NCBI GenBank assembly: GCA_947034895.1
Contig: OX344764.1
Location: 17,236,001 to 17,300,000, forward strand
Length of the DNA: 64,000 nt
DNA from: Rhytidiadelphus loreus
Taxonomy: Eukaryota; Streptophyta; Bryopsida; Hypnales; Hylocomiaceae
Direction of reading: 5' to 3'
Made by a program: the position numbers and the translations under genes. Every line of letters begins with the position of its first letter. The stretch's first letter is position 1. Shown piece after piece: positions 24,101-34,450 of this stretch. The notes beneath the pieces were generated by a model. That model was not told the origin of the DNA. It was given only the letters and a program-made list of their open reading frames with translations, and made no database searches.

Positions 24101-25520
24101 GACGAGCTGCAACTGCTTGGCGCTTGCTCCTGATACGGGAGCACTACTCTTAGTTATCAGCAGAAATAATGAACTGTAGTCAATTGAAATTATTCTGGAA
24201 AACAACTGTTGTGAGCAAGCAAGTACGAACATACAAGATCACATGAAGAGGCAATGTATCGAACCTGGAGTGGGTACAGGGGCAAGTGATGTTATTATAT
24301 CAGTGTGACCTTGCAAGAGGAACACACACTCCCCTGACGCATTCCAGATCCTGAAAATGCAAAAGTTTTAATAGATTGTCAGCAAATGAATCAAATTGAT
24401 TAGAATCTCAAACCCGTCCTAAAGACCAAGACTACAAATATCCTCGTGCACAGGTTGTTACCTTCCATGGTTATCATATGATCCGGTCGCGATAAACCTG
24501 AAACGTCAACAACGAGACAGTTATAAATCACATAGGCAAAAAAAACGAGAAGAGAGATTCATAACACTCAGAACCATAGACAACGACAACACAACCGAGG
24601 TAGAGGATCCTAAAAAACTTAGGAACCTAGTCCCGCCTCTCATAATAATCCCTACTACCAAAAGTAACTCAACTCTTCCAATAAACTCGATTAGACATAT
24701 ATGCAAGTGCTGTAAGCACCACTTGGCTAAATGTCTACACCCACTGATCTTGGAATGGAATTGGAATTTTCCACCTTAACCTCCCACTATGAAATTGCAT
24801 AAGAAGTTCTTACACAGTGTTAAAAACTTGGTCTCAATAGATTTAGCTTTTCTAAACGGAAGGCTCCCCAAAGTTCAGTAGTACTCTCCTCCATATATGT
24901 TCGAATGCTTAAAATGACGCAAACCAAATTCTAAACCTTGAATCACTCACCTTGAACTGACACCACTTACAGCGCTGACCCACTCATCATGCGCCCGAGG
25001 CTGCTGAGGCTCCGGTGGTAATACTACAGGAATATATTCGATCGTCAAAGTCGTTTCCTACAGATGAGAAGATCAAAAGCACGAATCAACGCAAAGGCTC
25101 TGTACAAAAGAAAAGAAAAGCTTCACCAAGACGAATACAACCAGGCCTGCACACCTACAGAATCGTGGCCAAACTTACAGCAGTGATTCCTTTCGTGAGA
25201 AGAAACTGCTCAACCGAAGTCCTCAGGAGCTCCCCATCGACCAAAAAGTCGAACGGCTGCGGTTTCTCTGAAAAGGCAATTGAACTAACACAGTCAAACA
25301 ATGCCAATGGAGAAGAGAAGGAAAAGAGGGTTTTAAAAGAAGAGTGAGATTGAGGAATACCTAAGCCGAGGAGAGTGTTGACGACTTCGGAGAGCCCATA
25401 TCGGCCAAGCTTGGCAGGAATAGCGAAGGCAGAAGTGACAACGCGAAGTGCAGGCGGCAACTTCGTAATGAACTTCACGTGCACTTGCCTGTCTACAACT
25501 TCCTCTCCGTTGGTGTCCAT
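21193..25520 (-). CDS. WDR12: Ribosome biogenesis protein WDR12 (Ytm1 homologue), 13 exons
   Basis: WDR12/Ytm1 joins Pes1/Nop7 and Bop1/Erb1 in the nucleolar PeBoW complex that matures the 60S subunit. Exons in minus-strand order: 25520-25361, 25267-25179, 25057-24951, 24497-24462, 24350-24265, 24129-24065, 23044-22934, 22776-22648, 22504-22361, 22177-22069, 21886-21826, 21571-21460, 21288-21193. All junctions are GT-AG and in phase; the sum is 1,305 bp, or 434 aa, close to the usual plant length. Residues about 12-80 form the NLE domain (VHVKFITKLPPALRV, PFDFLVDGELLRTS) that docks on the Midasin ATPase. Then come seven WD repeats, seen as GSYDNHGRIWN, SKDHSLRFWQ, SWDTSIKLWN, SWDHSLRAWD, GGADHLLRIWD, SYDGTVKLWD and a last GGVDSQLHIY. 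An acidic-basic loop (GEEPEGEEDLGGKKRR) follows WD3. The start is the first ATG, directly before the NLE domain. No frameshift or stop is present, so the gene looks functional. Confidence 0.95.
23254..24005. repeat. Triplicated 207-bp repeat in WDR12 intron 6
   Basis: Three diverged copies lie at 23254-23460, 23533-23740 and 23799-24005, separated by unrelated sequence of about 60-70 bp. Each runs from GAACC(C/T)ATATGGAA to GACATTGACCTGACATAAC. On the plus strand, antisense to WDR12, each stays open for about 55 codons and ends at the same stop (CCATRAAAYCAAAAACTAG), with cysteines in CQxCNGLCH conserved. No indel disturbs the frame between copies. This may be coding conservation or simply low divergence. 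Confidence 0.75.
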
Positions 25521-25584
25521 GGCGGCAACCTCCGCCGACGATCACCCTGTAAAATCGAAATGTGTGATGGGAAGATCGAGAAGT

Positions 25585-25640
25585 CTAGGGTTTCATATAC
25601 ATGTGTGGACGTCGAGGTTTTCCATTAGGGTTTAGGGTTT
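25585..25640 (-). promoter_or_regulatory. Telo-box elements upstream of WDR12
   Basis: Read on the minus strand, AAACCCTAAACCCTAAT occurs at 25640-25624 and AAACCCTAG at 25593-25585, about 65-120 bp before the WDR12 ATG. Telo boxes (AAACCCTAA) are known promoter or leader elements of plant ribosomal-protein and ribosome-biogenesis genes, which fits this gene. They probably lie in the core promoter or 5' UTR. Confidence 0.65.
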
Positions 25641-25659
25641 AAGGAGCGAGGTAGAGATC

Positions 25660-25800
25660 CGGATTGTGCACGAAGATATCCGGACTACGCTCTGGGTTGC
25701 TCGCATAGAAATCCAGGTTCTGCCCGTACATGTGGCGGTTGTACCGGAAGATATCCGGATGTCCCAGTTGTGCCCGTACATGTCCGGGTTGTGCTAGTGG
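25660..25800. repeat. Imperfect repeats between WDR12 and the Harbinger end
   Basis: GATATCCGGA or GATATCC occurs four times. TGCCCGTACATGT and CCGG(A/G)TTGT-like segments alternate with it in units of about 50-65 bp. The array fills the space between the telo boxes and the transposon, so it lies in the presumed WDR12 upstream region. Confidence 0.5.
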
Positions 25801-26471
25801 ATATCCAAGTTTGCACCTCAGTTAAGCTGCGTTCGCACTGGGTGCTAAGTAGAAGCTAAGAGCGAGTTTACATAACTTAATTGTTCACACTAGGGAGCTG
25901 TCTTTGCACCCGAACCTAAGTGGTGTGGCTCGTAACACCGCTCTTTGCTCCCCATCGTAGTGCGTGATACAGTATACATCGCCACAGTTATATAAATGTG
26001 GAATTCGGCGAATTGGTTGATTTTAGGAAATTAGTTGCGATCTTTTGTAGTGGCTCTTGCTTACTGGAGGTACGAATCAACGGTGGTAGGAAAGTCGGCA
26101 AACTTTGCGGTTTTACAGAGCAGTTGGGTTTCATGAACTGCGGACATCTTTGCAACGTGTCAACCAATAACCTTGTCTCTAAAGGCTTAAATAATTTGAG
26201 CTAGAGCTATTGCTGCTCCATTCTTCCACCAATTCAGCATTTGCAGGTACAATCCCTCATCGATCTGTAGACAACAAGCACCGTTTTTCCAGTAGATAGC
26301 TGCATGGAGCTCTCAACTCCATACACTTTTTTTTCATTGCACTTCACAATGCTAATAAAAGCACTTATGATCTGCAAGTCCTTGAGATGGAAGATGAAAT
26401 AATGATTTCATCTTGATGTTGTTGTCTTTTTTTTGTAGGAGTATCATCAATCTAGCATCATACTCAGCATC

Positions 26472-28083
26472 ATGGAAAACCACCTCAACGTGCAATCATA
26501 CGGGGCTCTTCTCCAACCTACCAGCATGCCCACAAACGGTGAGTTTTCATCAATACTTCAACTTCTACATTTGAGATCATGACAATCTTCATTTTCAGAA
26601 TGCACAAGGCCATGCAAGATTGTCCCAAATTCTTGAGCGGTATTGCATGTTCCTTTGCTCTTCATATATGAGTACCTACATTGTCAACCAAGAATGCGGA
26701 ACATCGATGAAGATGATTTCCATTTTGCCTTCTCTTGTCGGTTTCTAACATCTCATGAACTGCATACTCCCTGCTACAATCCCATTGATTACATTTCTAT
26801 AACATTCTTTTGGTGAAACTCTTGTTGTGAATGAATTTTGTTATATGTACCTTCCAATCGAAATTATTTGAACTTACTTGAAATTCTAGACACTTTTGAC
26901 GACTCTATTTTTGACAGCATCAGCCGCTACTGCACCCCGCCATTCTAATCCACGTCTTCAAACTCCAATCGGTATGCAACGATTGGGCAGTTCTTCTCCA
27001 ACACCTACTGCTCAAGCAAAGAGAACCAGAAAGGACCGAGGGCCTAATTGGCTTCATGTGGAGATCATCGTGCTCATTTCAATGAAAAAAAGCATGTTTT
27101 TTGAAGAACCGGACAGCGTAGATGGGCGTGATTTAAAGATACATGATGCTTCTAAGTGGACTTGTGTCTCTCAAGAAATGATGAGGGCCGGCAACTCTCC
27201 ATGCTTGCGAGATGCTGCAACTTGCAAGATCAAATGGAACCAATTGATTGGAGACTATAAGCGCATAGGAAATTACATGTTTCGCACTGGAAGGAACACA
27301 CCTGATTATTGCGACTTGTCAGCTTCAAAAAGAAAAGCGGAAGGTCTACCTCGATTGTTTGCATAAGAAGTCTTTGATGCAATTCATGAATGGTATGGAA
27401 ACCGCCTCCAAATTCAATTTCCACATGTGCGTGACTTGTTAGCACTTACTGATAAGAACTATGAGCCTCAACAAAACACAACACAAGTACATGACGATGC
27501 CAACAGCGAAGAAAAAACTAATGATGTTATGGATTTGGATGACGACTCTGACAAGTCACTTGGCTTAACGTTGCCCCATTCACCTCCTCCACGTTCTTCC
27601 ACCCCTGTAGCAACTACACCTATATACAACAACACTCCAACAACTTCCAGACGCTTCAATAGTGTACCAACAGGAGTGATGCCACACGTCATTAGTTCGT
27701 CAAATACAACTCAATTCACGGAACATCATCGGTTTGGCAACACCGGAATCCGTAAGAAGAACGTCTCCAGCCATGCCGTTATAGCAAATGCCACCAAGGC
27801 AACTGGTGAGATCATGGCTCAATAAATGCAAGATATAGCACAAGCATCATGAGATTTGGAGAGATCCAAAATAGATGTCCAGTTGAAGCTCTTTTCAAAG
27901 CACATTGATTACCAAAGGGAGAAAGACAGAAGATTGTACGAAAACGTTGCTATTACAAACGAGAAAGCCCGCTTAGCCATCCTCAAACAGGGAGAAATGG
28001 TGAGCTACCTTACTCAACTATCCTCGGTTCTCTATGAGGGACTAGTTGCAAACAACAGAGAAACCTCAGTACACATGGCATGA
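26472..28083 (+). pseudogene. Harbinger ORF1, Myb/SANT-like DNA-binding protein, three in-frame stops
   Basis: In PIF/Harbinger elements this partner protein binds the transposon ends and helps import the transposase. Exon 1 is 26472-26538, the intron 26539-26917 (GT...TTTTTGACAG), exon 2 26918-28083; the phases agree (1,233 bp, 410 codons plus stop). A trihelix or Myb-like region follows the basic stretch RTRKDRGPNW and includes KWTCVSQEMM, CKIKWNQLIGDYKRI and YCDLSASKR. The middle is acidic and Ser/Thr/Pro-rich (DDDSDKSLGL, PPPRSSTPV). The tail is helical and charged (RSKIDVQLKLFSKHIDYQRE). In-frame stops lie at 27364 (TAA), 27823 (TAA) and 27850 (TGA), with no frameshift. The frame continuity shows a once-intact gene killed by point mutations. 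Confidence 0.8.
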
Positions 28084-30265
28084 CCTCTATCAGTGGACTA
28101 TCTGTACTATACTACAAACAAGAGCAGCTGCGTTTCCCACCTTCCTTCCGATGTTGATCCAACTCCCAATGCCAGTCAACAAGCTACTGAAGACATTCCA
28201 ACACATGGCGCAGAAGCACGCGCAAGTGTTGCAAGTGCTACACACAAGAAATCTATGTGCCCTTAAGCACTATAGTTTTCATTTCTAACTAGCTACACTA
28301 TCACCTACTAGTACCTTTACATATGAGGAATTTACTACTTAGTAATCACTGCCGATTTGCTGGTGCAGTGCTTGTTTTGTTTTCATCCTTAGAACTTGCA
28401 CAAGATGAAATTCGGCTAAAGTGTTAGTGAATTTCACTCTACAAGTCATTGTTATTCCTTCACTACTATAACCAATGCAAAAAATAGAGAATACCTTGGC
28501 CTTATTTCATATGAGGTCCTTTTCTTGTTCATTACTTACTTGCATTTGTGTTTTCTGAAGTCCCTCGAATTACTTCCTCTCGAGTGCAAAAAAACTGAAG
28601 TGTGCAGACAATGTACTTACCTACGGTCTACAAGGTTTCATCTACATAGTCTGATCTAACTTGTTCTTGACAATAGTACAAGAAGGAAAAACATTCAACA
28701 AGTACTCAATTCTAAACCCTGCCAAAAAATATTATTTAGCTACATGCGGACCCAATGAGCAACCATATGTTAATTACCAAGAATTCATGACATGGTATTG
28801 CAAGAACATGTCATCACCATCCGCCTATAATTTTGTACCTTGACAATACTGATAAGCCCCAAAATTTAGCAAAATTTAGCTTGCATTCAGTGCAAACTTA
28901 GTGACAAAGCAATGAACATAAGCATGACTTCCCTGTAGAATAGAACTATAAAGCATCCTAACCCCACAATGACGACATAGTCATGCATATTCCAAAAAAA
29001 ATATGTACAAAGAGCTTAAATCTAAGGTTTCAAACGATGGCATACTCGTAGTAAACAACCCCCCTCAAGTATCAACAGTAGTTACTCTTCGCCAATGCAA
29101 AAGAACCAATGATAGCTAAAAAGTAGTAGATAAATGTTGAAAGGGTGTGGATTGTGTACCGTCTAGAGTTGTTGATTAAGTCGTTGAGTAGTGAGGTAAA
29201 TGCCCAAGGCCATGCGTTTCTCTACTGCTGTTGCTGTAGTGATTTGCTCGAGTGCAACGTCCAACACTTCCTATGGTCTAGGATCATCATTGACTACTTT
29301 TCCATTTAATCCTTCTTGTTGCAAGATGTGTAGAAGCTATTCAACATGTTCCTCTGATTGTCCCAAAAGAATGTTGTGTAGTATGGCATAAGTGACAATG
29401 ACGTCCGGCAAAAATGCTACATTCAAATCAGATTTTACTAGCAATTCTCGAAATGTCTGCTTCAAAATGCCAAAGGAATTTTCTACCACGCAACGACCCC
29501 TCCTCAAACGTCGATTAAATAATGCACCGGCAACTAATAGGTGTCTCTGAGATTGGTAAGGAACCATGAGCCAAGGAAATAGAGGGTACCCTTGGTCTCC
29601 AATGAGGTATGGTGAAAAACCATGAACTATTTCTTGTGGATCTAGGATATTGCCACGCATGGCTGAATGGAACAAAGAGGAGCATTGAAGCACACGGGAA
29701 TCATTAGTAGACCCAGGCATTCCTAGATACAAATCAAAAAATTGCTTGTCGCTATCCACAACAGCTTGACAATTTATAGTATATCCACCATATTTAAAAT
29801 AGTAGTAATCAACAGGAAATTTCTTAGGTTTGGAGATTTGAATATGCGTACCATCTATGGCACCTACGACACCATGTAGTCCACAAAGTAATCGGAACTT
29901 TTCTTCTCTCTCCTGCATTCGTAGACCAATAGGCCCTCGGGGGGATCACTCCTTGTAATTTAAGGTATACACCTGAGTTAAGAGGGTATTTTATGTGGGG
30001 CTATTTACCTTAATTATTGCATTTAAGATGACCGTATTTTTATATAAAAAGCTAAAAAGGGCATATTTCTAATACCCTATAGTTTTTATAAATTCATTCA
30101 TGCAAGTTTTTAAATGGATCTATCTTACATATAAAATTTAAATGTCCAATTTTCTCCCACCCCCACCCTTCTTCACAAATTTTCTCTTCCATCTACTGCA
30201 ACTATGTATGGAGTAGACATTGTGAAATTAACAATAATCAATTGAATTCAAGTGACAATTTTTAA

Positions 30266-31149
30266 CCCATAAAGGCCAATTGTCCATTGAATGAACAATT
30301 GAAACTTTGGGTAGGTTCCTATGAAGTCAATTTTGGTCAAATGTTCATAAAATTTTGACACAAGATGTGAACATGTATCTTCTTAGTGGAAATATAATTT
30401 CTTTCTGCCCTAAATTTTTTTGGTAGCCCTTGCAATTTGAGCATCTTTGGGGCGTCTTTTGCAAAAAATCTCATCAACTATTGAAATTTGGCATTTATGT
30501 TACTAATAAAATATGGCATACAATTATCAAAAGTAATTTAGTTCTCAAATCACATTCTCAAAGGAGTCAAACTTTATTAGCTATGTTAGGGTGGCTTCAA
30601 GAAAAATAACCTTTTCTTCTAACCTCAAGCCCTATTATCTTGCAATATGTGAAGTCAAAGTTTTTGAAAATTTTCCCAAATATTCTCAATATTTGTCTCT
30701 AATTTTTAACCATTTGGATTCCAAATTAAAAAAATATCTCATTGCACAAGAAATCATCAAAAAAAGACTAGTGTATTGCCAATGCATTTAACCTCTTTGC
30801 ATTGCAAGTTGATTCAAATTTTTTATGAGTGAATCCAACATCATATATTTATGAATAGTCAAAATCCTCATTTTTGTGTAGACTAAATATTTTACTCTAA
30901 GAGGGCTTGAAGTTTGTTGATCCTAGTTTGCAAGAATGAAAATAAAGATTTTTTTTCTCACTTCAAACATTATAATCTTTCAATCCACATGGTCAAATGG
31001 GCTGAAATTGTTTCTACACGTTGTTATAACTACATAATACACTTTTATACAATTGGATTTTTTTCAAATAATTTTTTATTTTAGACAATGCATCAAAATT
31101 AGCAATTTTGGATTCTTCCTCTTCCAAAACACCTTCTAGTCTTTAGGGG
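30266..31149. mobile_element. TTAA-flanked MITE (piggyBac-like), copy C
   Basis: This 884-bp element is flanked by TTAA at 30262-30265 and 31150-31153. The left end is CCCATAAAGGCCAATTG; the right end, reverse-complemented, is CCCCTAAAGACTAGAAGG. The shared internal motif occurs inverted at about 30966-30986 (CATTATAATCTTTCAATCC). It sits inside the hAT-like element, which sits inside the Harbinger element, giving three nested levels. Confidence 0.75.
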
Positions 31150-31226
31150 TTAATAACATTGAACACTTTAGAATTCCTAATGAAACTATTCCATGAAAAT
31201 CTCATTCAATATGAGTGTGATTAACA

Positions 31227-31589
31227 CATAAGGTAGCAACACCCATAATCGTCAAATTAAGCAATTCAACATAGTTGGAGGCACTTTTTTCTAGAAAAAA
31301 TATTTTTTTAGTATTAGCAATTGAAAATCATGAATTTCTTAAAAAAGAATTAGAATTTTTGGATAAGGCATCTAATTTCTGTGAATTTTCAAAGTAGAAC
31401 TCACTAAGGCACCCTAAACCACACTCTACTAAAGTTGCCTTGATTGTAGTTCCAAAATCTAAAAAAATTAGAGCCTACCAACCACAATTAAGAATTGGCA
31501 CGGTTTCAAAGTACATTTGGAGACACTTTAAGGGAACTCTACTATCGAAGTATGGGTACACTAATGGTTATGGGTGTTGCTACCTTATG
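31227..31589. mobile_element. Inverted-repeat element, 363 bp, perfect 22-bp ends
   Basis: Both ends read CATAAGGTAGCAACACCCAT plus AA in inverted orientation without mismatch. The interior resembles 3216-3450, so it belongs to a dispersed family. No clear target duplication; no coding capacity. Confidence 0.65.
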
Positions 31590-33114
31590 GCTTCAAAGCT
31601 TAGAGTTAAATGAACTATTAATTCTATCTTCATATTGTACAATTTTCAGTTTGTTGAACCCACTAAGGTAAATCTTCCTATTCATACAATGTGACAATTT
31701 TTCCACTTTTAGTTGATGTCTTACATTAACATTTAGTTTGTTTTTATATATACACTACAAGTACCATGGCACAATTTTAGTGGACCGCCTTTCATCATAG
31801 ATTTTCTTGAATATGTCCATTTTATCACCCATATGAAATTATTTGTCTACATCTATACTCATCATATTATGAAAAATTTGCATGACTTCTATTTGTCAAG
31901 GTTAACTTATTAATAAAAATTCCTATTATATGATGTTTTTACATATCCTAATTTATATATATTAGAGTGTGTAGCATTTCATGAACCTTATAGTAGCTCT
32001 ACAAATTATATAAAATTTGCCCCCTTTGAATTAAATGAACCCTATCTTTTAACTCACGTAGTTTTCTAAAAACCGTAAGTGTTCCCCCCGGGAATAGGCC
32101 ATGATATTTTCTGCTGCAAAGTTTCATTTACTACATGGACAACTTGGCAAAGCAGCAATGATACAGTGCCCTTTCCAATAGCAAATAACTCACTGCAAAT
32201 GAAAAGGTTAGCTCCATCAACTAGCTTGAAAAAGGTGCAGGCCATACGAATAATGACAGCTATAGCTGATCTGTAAGGGGTGTTTTTCTTTTGTATATGA
32301 GGCCTCAACAAATCAGCCAAAGCAAAGACAACTGGTTTAGTCATTCGAAATTTTTTTACCCAACGACTATCGTCATATTGCTCAATAAGGAACCTAGAGA
32401 ACCACGTTGTCGACCTTGGTTTCACCCAAAAACCAAGGTCATTTCCGAAAATGTTGAAGTTTGCCCAAAGCCTGAAATTATGCAAACTTGTTCACAATTC
32501 TGTGTAAGAATCTTGCATAGGAGCATTTGGGAAGAGACAATGGGGGAGAAGTAGTCAAAATATTCAGTGTCCTTTTCAGAATGGGTTGGCAAAAATACAC
32601 CATGTGGGGCATGTAGAAGCTGCAATAATATCCAAACTCCAAAAGCTGCAATGGTGTTTGGACAAAATAGGGTATCAATGATTTCCAATCAAACATCAAG
32701 GAAAGACCAAAACCTGCATTTTATGACATTGATGGCGATGACTCAGTACTCGGTCAACACTAACTGAGGAAAGGAAAAGGAACTGTCCCGAATTCATACA
32801 AAGAGGTAATATTAAAATAGACTTTACAACATAGGAGTATCAATTCCAATGCGAAAACGAAGCGACATTCAAACACACATTTTTGACATTAGAAGTGAAA
32901 AGCAGGTTTCTCCATTAGCAAGGGAAGAAAAAATTTGTTAGAAAAAAACCATAATCAAACAAAGGCGTCGAACAATAGTGAAGGGTTGGTGTCAGCGCAA
33001 CAAGCAAACATTTGACGTGCATATCAGAATTCACTGATCCCTTGTATTTTTTTATTGAATCACATATGGTGTAAGGGAAAGGAGCTTACCTTGTAGAGTA
33101 TTTGAAGCAACTGC

Positions 33115-33398
33115 ATTTCGTTGCACAACTCCTTTAGTGCACGGGACCACTTTTGAAGTTGGTTGATTGCGATGCCTTAACACCCACAGATTCGAGGCCA
33201 ACTCCACCACGGGGAAGGCGGTTGTGATAAATTGAATTGCTCCTAAACCCTAGCAGATTTCGTTGCACAACTCCTTTAGTGCACGGGACCACTTTTGAAG
33301 TTGGTTGATTGCGATGCCTTAACACCCACAGATTCGAGGCCAACTCCACCACGGGGAAGGCGGTTGTGATAAATTGAATTGCTCCTAAACCCTAGCAG
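33115..33398. repeat. 142-bp perfect tandem duplication
   Basis: 33115-33256 and 33257-33398 appear identical base for base, from ATTTCGTTGCACAACTCC to CTCCTAAACCCTAGCAG. The duplication lies inside the Harbinger element, upstream of its transposase gene. It may duplicate promoter or leader sequence, and it is recent. Confidence 0.85.
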
Positions 33399-33929
33399 CG
33401 TCTACAACAAGCTCATAGTGCTTAGAAATCTCCAGAAAATGTTGAGATTGACCTTTGGAAACCAAGCATGTAGAGTAATAAAAGAATGAAACGCACCATT
33501 TTTGAACACAAAGCGCATTACAAGAAACGCAACAGCACAACAATGGATGTCGACCTACCAATTCCACAATGCAAAACGTGAAACCAAAGATGCCGGAGTT
33601 GATTTCACCTCCTGCCTCAACGCAAACATAGGTGACGCGCGGGGAAAAAGGGGGGCTGCAACAACTAACTTCAAATACAACAACTACTTCGATAAAAGGG
33701 ACAAGGCGGTGTGAATACCACAACATATTAGCCAATACTTTGTGATTCATATGCAATAGCCTCGCAACAACAGCTTTTGTGTGAATACAGTGGTAGTATG
33801 TAGCACACCTACCTTTGAAGAAGTTGATTCTTTACTTCAACTGCTGTGAAAACAGCTACTAAATCCTATCCATGGCATATTACATGTTCTCCATTTCACG
33901 TAACACCCAGTGCGAATGCAGCTTTAATA

Positions 33930-34450
33930 TATAACATAGGAGCCTAATTATATTATAAGTACCTTCTACAGTTATAGGATATTTATATTATAGGTGCGTA
34001 TATTATAAACATTTTTCATGATTCTAGGATATTATATTATAGGTGCTTAATTATATTATAGGCACCTTCCATAATTATAGGATATTTATCATTAGAAGAG
34101 AAATGAGGCCTCGAAAGGGCCGTTTCAGGGTTGTTCCCCATATTGGGAACCGAAAAAAAAAAAATTTACTTTCTAAAAAAAGTTTTATTTTTTAATTTTA
34201 TTTAATTATTTTTTTGCTGACGTGTCAGTGTCCCGGCCACATCAACAGTCTACATGTCATGCAACTTTTCCAATTGAACAAAGTTCTCAAACGTGGGAGC
34301 TCCAAGATAACTCACGGCCCTTAGAAGGCCTCATTTCTCTTCTAATGATTATGTGTGTTTATGTTATAGGTACCTATGTTATACACACTTTTTATAGTTA
34401 TAGAGTACTTATATTGTAAGTATGTATGTTATAAATACCTTCAATAGTTG
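33930..34450. repeat. Degenerate minisatellite (TATTATAGG-type), split by a MITE
   Basis: Units such as TTATAGGATATTTATATTATAGG and TATTATAGGCACCTTC recur from 33930 to 34089 and continue after the MITE at 34348-34450 (ATGTTATAGGTACC, TATAGTTATAG). A reverse-complement relative lies at about 47790-47955, with related flanking sequence (GCCTACAAGCCTTGAACTTAGG). Confidence 0.6.
34090..34347. mobile_element. MITE with CATTAGAAGAGAAATGAGGCC ends
   Basis: This 258-bp element has perfect inverted ends starting CATTAGAAGAGAAATGAGGC. Inside are A/T tracts and GCTGACGTGTCAGTGTCC. It is a relative of 2477-2777. It split the surrounding minisatellite, so it is younger than that array. Confidence 0.8.

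Larger units (their letters stand above)
29936..32092. mobile_element. 2,157-bp TIR element with 8-bp target duplication (hAT-like), inside the transposase gene
   Basis: AATAGGCC stands directly outside both ends (29928-29935 and 32093-32100). The left end is CTCGGGGGGATCACTCC; the right end, reverse-complemented, is CCCGGGGGGAACACTTAC. Removing the element and one AATAGGCC reconnects the transposase frame (...SWPI then GLRM...), so it arrived while that gene had an open frame. 8-bp duplications are typical of hAT elements. No transposase ORF is present. It contains a TTAA element and a second inverted-repeat element. Confidence 0.85.
29163..32485 (-). pseudogene. Harbinger DDE transposase (HARBI1/PIF type), interrupted
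   Basis: The 5' part (32485 to about 32085) contains WGNDLGFWVKP-like sequence (here FGNDLGFWVKPRSTTWF), FRMTKPVVFALADLL and VVHVVNETLQQKISWP. The coding sequence is then split by the insertion at 29936-32092 and resumes at about 29927 with GLRMQEREEKFRLLCG. The second part carries the catalytic core: GAIDGTH (first Asp), LIGDQGYPLFPW (second Asp) and RGRCVVENSFGILK (Glu), a DD37E spacing. Two in-frame TAG codons (29337 and one about 60 bp on) precede a still recognisable tail, TTATAVEKRMALGIYL, ending near 29163. The protein would have cut and joined transposon ends; as it stands it cannot be made. An upstream first exon probably exists between 32485 and 33100 but I could not define it. Confidence 0.9.
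25825..33923. mobile_element. PIF/Harbinger transposon, structurally complete, 8.1 kb
   Basis: The left terminus at 25825-25847 begins AGCTGCGTTCGCACTGGGTG. The right terminus at 33901-33923, reverse-complemented, begins AGCTGCATTCGCACTGGGTG; 21 of 23 bases match. TTA stands outside both ends (25822-25824 and 33924-33926), the 3-bp duplication typical of the superfamily. Inside are a plus-strand Myb/SANT-like ORF1 and a minus-strand DDE transposase, both broken. Without the 2,157-bp secondary insertion the element would be about 5.9 kb. It now cannot make its own proteins. Confidence 0.9.

Noticed and set aside
27364..27852. Programmed readthrough or recoding of the ORF1 stops
   Set aside because: Both this gene and the neighbouring transposase carry premature stops, which ordinary decay explains.
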